A DNA stretch of 64,000 nucleotides from Pithys albifrons albifrons. Lineage: Eukaryota > Chordata > Aves > Passeriformes > Thamnophilidae. Location of the stretch: assembly GCF_047495875.1 (NCBI RefSeq), contig NC_092479.1:7338806-7402805 (forward strand), written 5' to 3'. Position 1 is the first letter of the stretch. Each line of letters starts with the position of its first letter. The notes beneath the pieces are model-generated. The model saw only the letters and a program-made list of their open reading frames with translations, was not told the DNA's origin and ran no database searches. Both the position numbers and the translations under genes were made by a program. This document shows positions 57,111 to 64,000 of the stretch, in pieces.

Positions 57111-60100
57111 AAGATTGTGCAGAGATGAAAAATTAATGAAATAGGCAGCTGACCCTCTGCTTGCTCACAGCAAATCATTAGTAAAATCTTTCCAGTGCCC
57201 AAACCTCCATCCTTGGACAACTCTTCCCAAGTCTGTTCATGTCTGACATAAAGCATTGACACTGCTGACTCTGACCAGGTCTGAAATCACAAGCTGTATG
57301 TGGGGAGAGGGCATCATCAGGACAGATTCCAGTTCCCCACAGAGATACACACCCAACTTAACCCTTGAGAATCCCACCCATCTCCTTGATTTGCACTGAA
57401 GAGGTCAATAACCACAGAAAGTCATCAAAGATGCTCAGGAAAGGGAAAGGACTTGTGCCCCTGTGGGGAAACCTGGGCTTACTCCTACATGCAGGGACAG
57501 GAGGAGGCAAAAAATCCAAACCAATACATGACCTTTCACAAATTATAGTAATAGTTGTCATCTTCTTTCCCATTTCCCCTGGATCAGGCCAGGCAGTCCA
57601 GCTTTGCCAGAGGGCACATGTGCTGGAGCAGGGCTGGAACAGGGACTGAGCTGGCAGAGCATCAAGCAAAGGCTGTCACAGGGTCACACACTGCCTGGCA
57701 GGTTTGCCTGCCCTGGGGCTGTAAATGCCCAGTGCTCATGGGCAGGTCTTCTTTTCTAGTGGACTTCTCTCAAGTCCATCCATCCAAAAGGCTGGGTCAG
57801 CATTTCCACATGTCTCCTCTGACACAGCTCTCCCACTCACAGGTCCCTGCACCCCTTTCCCTTTGCCAGGACCATCTCCCAACCTGTGAGCCACTTACTG
57901 CTTGGAAGAAACAGGGAGCAGAGCAGGAGCTCAGTGCCTGCTCCTGCATCCCATCAAGAGCTTTGCAGTCACACAGCTCTGAGGGGTTCCTGGGGCATGG
58001 TGCCATCCCCCTGTGCAGCAGGAGCAGGAGCCAGGCCCTGCAGGACTGAGGCACAGCACCCAGACCTGGTGACACAGATACACACACACACTGGGGCTGG
58101 AGCAGTGCCAAACCCTGGCTCTGAAGCATCAGCTTGGCTGGTGGCAGGGTCTGACCTGCCAGCTCTGCCACCCAGCAGTGAGAGTGGACAAGGCACTTGT
58201 GACAACCCACGCTGGATCTCTATATATAACATCAGGGAGATGTCACAGCAGCAGTGATCTGTTTGCAGCTCCTTACTCGCTGCCTCTGAGGCACCTGGCA
58301 AAGGAGGTGGAGGCAGGGGGTGGGAAGAGGTTATTTTTGGAAGCAGGATAATCTTGCTCTTCCCAGAGCTGCAAGGAAATGCAGGAGGAGTCAGTGTTTA
58401 TTTCAGTTTCAAAGCTGCAACATGCACTGGCCATGAGTTGGTGGATCCAACTCCAGGGAGTGCCAGACTCCTTGTCCAGACTGTTCTCCCCAGGCACAGA
58501 GGGTACCAGGACACTCAAGCTGCCATGGTGAGCCCACTCTAGCTGTGGCACCCCCTTCCTAAAACTGAGGGAGAAACACTTTGAAAATGCCCCAGTAACC
58601 TTTCCAAAGGTGCTTGCAGAGCCATCCTAGAGATCAATGATCCTAGAGAGAGATGTCTTAGACAGAATTCTTCCAACTTTAACAACCCCAAGTTTACTGA
58701 ACTCCAAGAACAGGGCACTAAACTGCCTCAGCTCCTTCTTCCTCCACAGTGGCAAAGCCAAGAATAAAACCTTGACATTCACACCAACCTCCACTGCCAG
58801 TGCAGCTGCAGGGCACAGCAGAAGGAAACACTTCCATGTTGGGTTTTCCCATTTCTCCCTTCATCTCCCAAGATCTCTGTTTCTATTACAAAAGGGCATT
58901 GGTGACCTTCCACTCCTGCAAGGCTTCAGGAGAAATAAAAATGAACTTAAATAGAGCACAAAAAGAGGACAATGCTCCAGCTCCAAGCCAGGAAGATGAA
59001 GGGCACTGACAGAGCCTCAACCCTCATGTTGCCAGGTAAACAATTGTCCTTCATGGTAAAATACGTAAACAACAGTGCCTGGGCTTGCAGCTCCTGGATG
59101 CCCATTTGGTGCTGATTTTCTGCTCAATTTAAGGCAGCAGTCCAATAAAGGCTGCTGCTATTTTTTTTCTGTTGTTTGGCTTAGTCAAATGAAAACATGT
59201 CTGCATCCCAGCTCATTATCACACGCTCCGAGAACAGCCGTTCCCTGCGAGTCTGTCTCCAACCATTAGCTGCAACATCCTTGAGCCCAGTCCTTTTTCA
59301 TCCCCAATATTAACTCCTCCTTTGCAGATGAAAGCTCTGGGTCTCAGTGCAGAGCCAAGTGAGGTCACTGGGAAGGCCTCCATGGCAGGCACTCAGAATT
59401 TAGGGATAAGTGAGACAACCAGATCCATTCTGTGAGCTGCAAGCACAGCCCTGTCAATAAAAATTTCCAGCTCCTAAATGTGAATCTCTTTAGACTTCAC
59501 TCCTAAAATTTCTCCTTCTCCCTCACTTAGTCACCAGAGCATCAAGTGGAAAGACGAGACAGGAGGGTTAATACAGAACAAGTCACCTCACAGAGAGAGG
59601 AGAGAAATGTCTTTCATGATGTTTGAGAGACATGGGGATGAAAACTGACTTTTCAGGACTGCAAAAGCATCAGGTACACCTGGCCTCCAAAACAGAGCAG
59701 GACTCCTGAAGTGGGACTCCTCAAGTGACACAAGTATCCTGTTCCCCCCACCATCTGGGATTTCCATGGGAATCACTGCAGGTTAACAGTGAGGACAACA
59801 CTGCTCTGAGGCCAAAGGCTCTCAGGGTTTGTCACTTCCTTAATGTTGAACCAATAAGCCCAAGGAAAAGTCCAACCTGTCTGGGAGCTCTGCACCAGTG
59901 GAAAGCTGACCTTCTGCTGCTCCTCACACCACAGTCAAGGAAGCTTCTAATCACTGGGGAAGGGGTCTGGAATCCATGAGCAGTCCCAAATATTATTTGC
60001 AGAACCACAGTGATTTGCTCACTGTTTGGAGTGAGATCTGATGCTCTGCCACAGCTCCACTATGTGCCCTCTCAGACAATATTGACATCAAGGCAACTCC

Positions 60101-60609
60101 CTCTAGTCACAAGGGGCAGAAGGAAGACAGGGAAGATCTACCCACCTTCCTCTAGCATCAGTGAGCCTGATTCCTCCACTTCTATCCATGCAAATAGTCC
60201 TACTGCAACTGGAAAGTCATGAAATCTGGCACTGCAGAACAGAGGGGTATTTGAGGAGAGAAAGAGCAGAAATTAACAGGGGTTTTTTTTGCAGGAGAGG
60301 AATTACTTCAGAGCCTTGGGACCAGGACACTACTGCAAAACCTGCTTGTTCAAACCCTAAAGCAATGTGCACTGCACACACACAGGGGGGGAAGGCACCT
60401 GTGCTGTCTCTGTGAGCCACAGAGCCCCAGGAGGCTCCTCCATCCTCCCCCACCCCCTGGCAGACTGCATTAGCCAAACTGGATAGAGGGGATTGGACTT
60501 GTTTACAGCCACACCACGAGCTGCTTAGAAGGCTTCTAAATCCCTGTTTGATGTGCAAACCGTCAGCTTTGCTGCTGTGCCTTTGTCAGGCAGCCCTGGC
60601 TCTGCTCAT

Positions 60610-60638
60610 CCTTGTGTGTGTGTGTGTGTCTCTCTCTC
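60610..60638. repeat. Short TG/TC microsatellite
   Basis: TGTGTGTGTGTGTGTGTG followed by TCTCTCTCTC; a compound dinucleotide repeat. Confidence 0.88.
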
Positions 60639-63600
60639 AATTAAGATTAAAGCTCCTTGTGCCATCATCTGCTCTCAAGGTAAACCCTCTGCAGTGCCAG
60701 TGCTGTGCCCTGGCTGCTGCCTCACCTTTATCTGATCCTTCTGGAAGCGACTTTCACACTCTCATTGGGCTCCTGCCTGCCCTGCCCTCCCCTTCCTTCC
60801 CCCTGAGGCACTGGAAGACACTTCCCCACCTTTCCAGATGTTCCTAAGCCTCTTACCCAATCTCCCCACTGCAGCTGCCTCTTGTCTGTTCCTGAGGAAG
60901 CACAGACTCCATCAGATGTACCTCTCCTCTCTCCCTCCACTTGGCACATCACTTATTCCCATTGTGACTGCAATTTAATTAGCATCAAGGAAAGCATCTC
61001 CAGCATTTCCCAACAGCAGAGCACCACCACAAGAGAAGGACAGAGCAGAAAATCAATCTGCAGGGTCAGATGAGGAGAGACCTTTCATGTTCTGGGAATC
61101 ACCAAAGCTTATTTTTCCAGGTGGGTTCTACAGATGTTCCCCACAACTGCAGTCCTGCAGACTGGCAGTACCCAAGTGTCTGCTCACCTCTCTTCTCTGG
61201 AAAGGGAGTGTCTCTCTGCCCAAAACCCAACCTCACCTCCCAGCAGCTGGGTTAGCTAGTCCCAGGTTTCAAGAATAAGTAAATAAATTATAAAAAAGGT
61301 CCAATACTGGCAAGGGAAGTGAGAGGAGATTAAAGGCAGCAGCTGGTTGGAAGCCCAATGCAGACACCTAACCCAGACTTCCAATGAAGAGCATCAGAGA
61401 TGTCAGAGAGGCAAGTGCCTTGTCCTGACACTCCACTCTCTGGTCCTCCACAAGAACTTACTGCTCTTTCAATCTGTGCTGGAAGCAACAAACCCTTGAC
61501 ATCTGCACAACCATTTGGAGGACAGGCATTTATGCATGGACTGTGAAGACCAGAGCTCTCTGTTTTGCAGGTACAAGCCCCTCCACTCCCAGGCACAGAG
61601 AGAGGCAGAGAAAGCAGAAATACAACTATTCTTCAAAGTCTGAGGACATGACACTGCCACCAGTCAACCCAGATGAGAAGGAAGAATAGTGTGAGAGGGT
61701 CCAGATGGGTAAAATCCCAACCAGTGAGATGGATCTCCCTGTCTAATTAAGAATTCTGAGTTACAAACAGGGCAGCTCTTCCCAAACCCCAGGATCCCCT
61801 GGGACCTGAGGAATCCCAGTGCCTCAGTGGTAATTGTGATGGATCTGTGGTGCTGCAGGCCCAGCACAGGCAGGTTTGCTCCATGATTAAGAGATCCCTG
61901 CAACACCTGAGGGTCCCCAGTGGAGCTGGAGCAGAAACACAGAGCCCACACACACCACACACACAAATATCTCAATCATTCCCCACTGACAGTGGCTCCA
62001 AAGCCAATCAATAGGGCAATTAGATTTTATCAGCACACAGGTCTGGCCACCAACTTCTGCTGGCCTTGCAAAAGGCTCAGCCACCCCTGCCAGCCCAGGG
62101 CTCCAGGTTCTCCCTGAGAACCACCACCTGGAGCAGGTTTTTGCCTTTTCTTATAGAATTTTGCACTGGCATTTCCTTTAGAGGTTCAGTATTGGGTTTA
62201 TTGTTCCAAACACCTCGTGCCCACCACTGTGGGTTATTGCACAACCCAAGAGGGTTACTAAATCCTGCTCTAGGCAGAGCCAAACTCCATCTGAGTCCTT
62301 CAGGACACAGTTATTTATTTTCTTTCAGCTTCTGCTGTCCCAAACTAACCTCTTCAGTCTCTCTTTTCCCAAATATAACCATCACCATTGACATAAATTG
62401 ACCTGTTTTCACTTAAAAGTTATCCATAAGCCTTCCAAGGATATTAATCAGTGCTGCTCTTCCAACCAAAGGTCTTATTTGTTCCAGTCAGTCTTTTCAG
62501 CCCCTTGTGATCTGAACATCAGCCCAGCTTCAGCCTGAACCCTGGCTCTAGTTTCTTTTATCTCCCAGAAGTCATAAAGCCTCAGAACTAACTATACACA
62601 ATTATTTTTCATTAATTTCAGCCCCTTTCTCCATTTCAAAGGCCATTAAAGATCCGGTAATACTTTTCATTTTCCAGTCCATGCTGTTCAAAACTACAGC
62701 ACTGCCTCTAATCCTGGTTTTAACTATAAATCAGGGAATTCCCTCACAGAATTAATCATAAACCAGCCAACCCTACCAGCTTCACCTCTCTTGCTACCCC
62801 CACGAGCCCTGCAACAAGCAGATCTCTTCCATTTGTGCTGCTCTTGTTCTCAGTCCTCTGCTCAACCTCAGCCAGAGCCAAGAAGGAACAGACCCTGGTG
62901 AACCCTGTTCCAGCAGCACACACTCACCTCTCACACAGGGGATGTGCAGCTGGAGCTTCAGAACAGCCTCTGGAGCCTCCAGCTCTCTCCTGACTGGGAC
63001 CACGTGCCCAACTCCCAACCATAAGGCAGCAACAGAAACCATTTTAGCAGCAGCTCCCAACTGCCTTTGAGAGCACTGCAGCTCATGGAGGTGAGTGATG
63101 CAGGAACATAATGGCATTAACATCATTTATTCAGCATTGTTTATCTCCAGATGCCTTTTGGAGGGGAAAGACTCTCATAACACAAACACACAGTATTGTT
63201 CTCGAGGGCACACAGTGCAAACAGCAGACAACAACTGGGGGCAAGGCTCTTTTCCTCTTATTGTTGCAACTAAGTGGTTTAAACAACCACCAGTCTTTCA
63301 GACTAACCCAACACTCTCTTCAAATTCTATATGGAGCAATTGGTTGTTTCTCCCTGCCAGCAAAAACAAAGAGAACCAAGACACAAACCAACAACCAGCA
63401 CCAGCTACAAATCCCAGCACATTCTGTTTCTGTTCCCTTGACCTGTGTCTGGGAGGTGACACAGGGACCAGCTGGGCACATGTTCTGCAGTCAGAGCTGG
63501 CAGCTTCTGCACAGACCTTGGCAAATGAGTCTTCCCTTCATCAAACCAGTCTGGAGAGAGGGCTGGCTCCAGAGAGAGGGGAAAATCAGAGTTAAACTGT

Positions 63601-63770
63601 TCCTGAGATGTGACATCCCCCCACCATCCCCTCCATGCTGCTCCTTTGCAGATCAACTCTTGTTAGACACACCAAATTCATCCTGTCCTGAAGAGCTTTG
63701 TGACTTGGTTGGTGGCCTCTTGTGTGCATGAGCCTCTTCTCTTTCACTGCTCAAACATTCCTTGACTATT

Positions 63771-64000
63771 TCATAGAACCATTAAGGTTGGCAAAGTCCT
63801 CTAAGATCACCAATCCAACCATCAACCCACCACCACCATGTTCACCACTAAACCACATCCCTGGGTGCCACATCCACATGTTTTTTGAACACTCCCAGGG
63901 ATGGTGGCTCCACCACTGCCCTGGGCAGCCTGTTCCAATGCTTTCCAACCCTTTCTATGAAGAAATTTTTCATACTATCAAATCTAAGCCTTCCCTGGCA
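63771..64000 (-). mobile_element. CR1 LINE 3' end, continuing past the window
   Basis: Antisense CR1, the best preserved copy here: TCATAGAACCATTAAGGTTG, GCAAAGTCCTCTAAGATCAC, CACTAAACCACATCCCTGGG, ACACTCCCAGGGATGGTGGC, TCCACCACTGCCCTGGGCAG, CCTGTTCCAATGCTTTCCAA, CTATGAAGAAATTTTTCATA and AATCTAAGCCTTCCCTGGCA at the edge. It runs off the end of the window, so its true length is unknown. Confidence 0.95.

Larger units (their letters stand above)
15845..64000 (-). other. SAMD11: SAMD11 gene, 3' part (gene span, 5' exons outside window)
   Basis: Nine minus-strand coding exons (49776-49684, 43257-43093, 38476-38326, 30110-29995, 29620-29542, 29317-28608, 23423-23299, 19202-19092, 17460-17212) join with consistent phases into 599 residues plus stop. 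The order and motifs match human SAMD11: KRARSESP-like start, EEHYRRM, RQEVAAAA, QRRKQGL.QHR, PPPLLSPQNAPH.ALGPHLRPPFLGVPSALCQTPGYGFL, LRQKELE-like, then a SAM domain. SAMD11 (mouse mr-s) is a nuclear SAM-domain protein of photoreceptors. It works with SAMD7 and Polycomb repressive complex 1 to silence non-rod genes, and its promoter is known to respond to CRX. The N-terminal exons must lie beyond 64000. Confidence 0.95.
49777..64000 (-). other. SAMD11 upstream intron, more than 14.2 kb
   Basis: No further SAMD11 exon was found. The expected upstream phase-1 exon, whose human counterpart contains CEFQRGSLEIG, is not visible in any minus frame, so the intron runs past 64000. Contents noted: CT repeat (50205-50233), G-run (52907-52928), CR1 copies (56036-56203, 63771-64000), a conserved-looking block (56560-56840), a purine tract (56885-57110) and a short TG/TC repeat (60610-60638). 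Confidence 0.7.

Noticed and set aside
56893..57262. Charged frames over the purine tract
   Set aside because: Glu/Lys/Arg or Ser/Pro/Phe runs are by-products of a low-complexity purine tract.
1..64000. A novel multi-gene system such as a defence or biosynthetic locus
   Set aside because: Only two known vertebrate genes are present. All remaining long frames are chance frames in introns, and there is no operon-like packing.

Overview
This window is vertebrate nuclear DNA, almost certainly from a bird. Spliced coding exons with GT/AG borders lie in long introns, and copies of the avian-type CR1 LINE 3' end (ending in ATTCTATGATTCT-like sequence) are scattered on both strands. The style of CR1, the short introns and the high GC suggest a microchromosome, and possibly a passerine. 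There is no sign of bacterial, plasmid or viral gene organisation. I found no CRISPR array and no undescribed multi-gene system, and nearly all open frames in the window are chance frames in introns.

Two protein-coding genes are recognisable, and they converge tail to tail. On the plus strand (about 1-15200) are the last five coding exons of NOC2L, a nucleolar ribosome-assembly factor and histone acetyltransferase inhibitor. On the minus strand (about 64000-15845) are nine coding exons of SAMD11, a retina-enriched Polycomb-type SAM-domain repressor. All intron phases agree across both gene models: NOC2L gives 226 C-terminal residues and SAMD11 gives 599 residues to its stop. The same convergent NOC2L-SAMD11 pair exists at human 1p36.33, so this is conserved synteny. 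Only about 0.7 kb separates the two inferred polyadenylation regions.

Layout: 1-14782 NOC2L exons and introns; 14783-15180 last exon and 3' UTR; 15181-15844 gap between the genes; 15845-17211 SAMD11 3' UTR; 17212-23423 C-terminal and SAM-domain exons; 28608-30110 a cluster of three exons, including a 710-nt CpG-rich exon; 38326-38476 an exon inside a strong CpG island that looks like an internal promoter; 43093-43257 and 49684-49776 further upstream exons; 49777-64000 a long intron. SAMD11's 5' exons lie beyond 64000.

The most interesting content is non-coding. Several intronic blocks of about 200-750 bp look like conserved enhancers: AT-rich homeodomain motifs mixed with intact CpGs, unlike the repetitive intron around them. 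The best, at about 31480-31960, carries several TAATCN sites, including a TAATCC CRX/OTX core. That fits the known CRX-dependent photoreceptor expression of SAMD11. These calls come from base composition and motifs only and need alignment to other birds.
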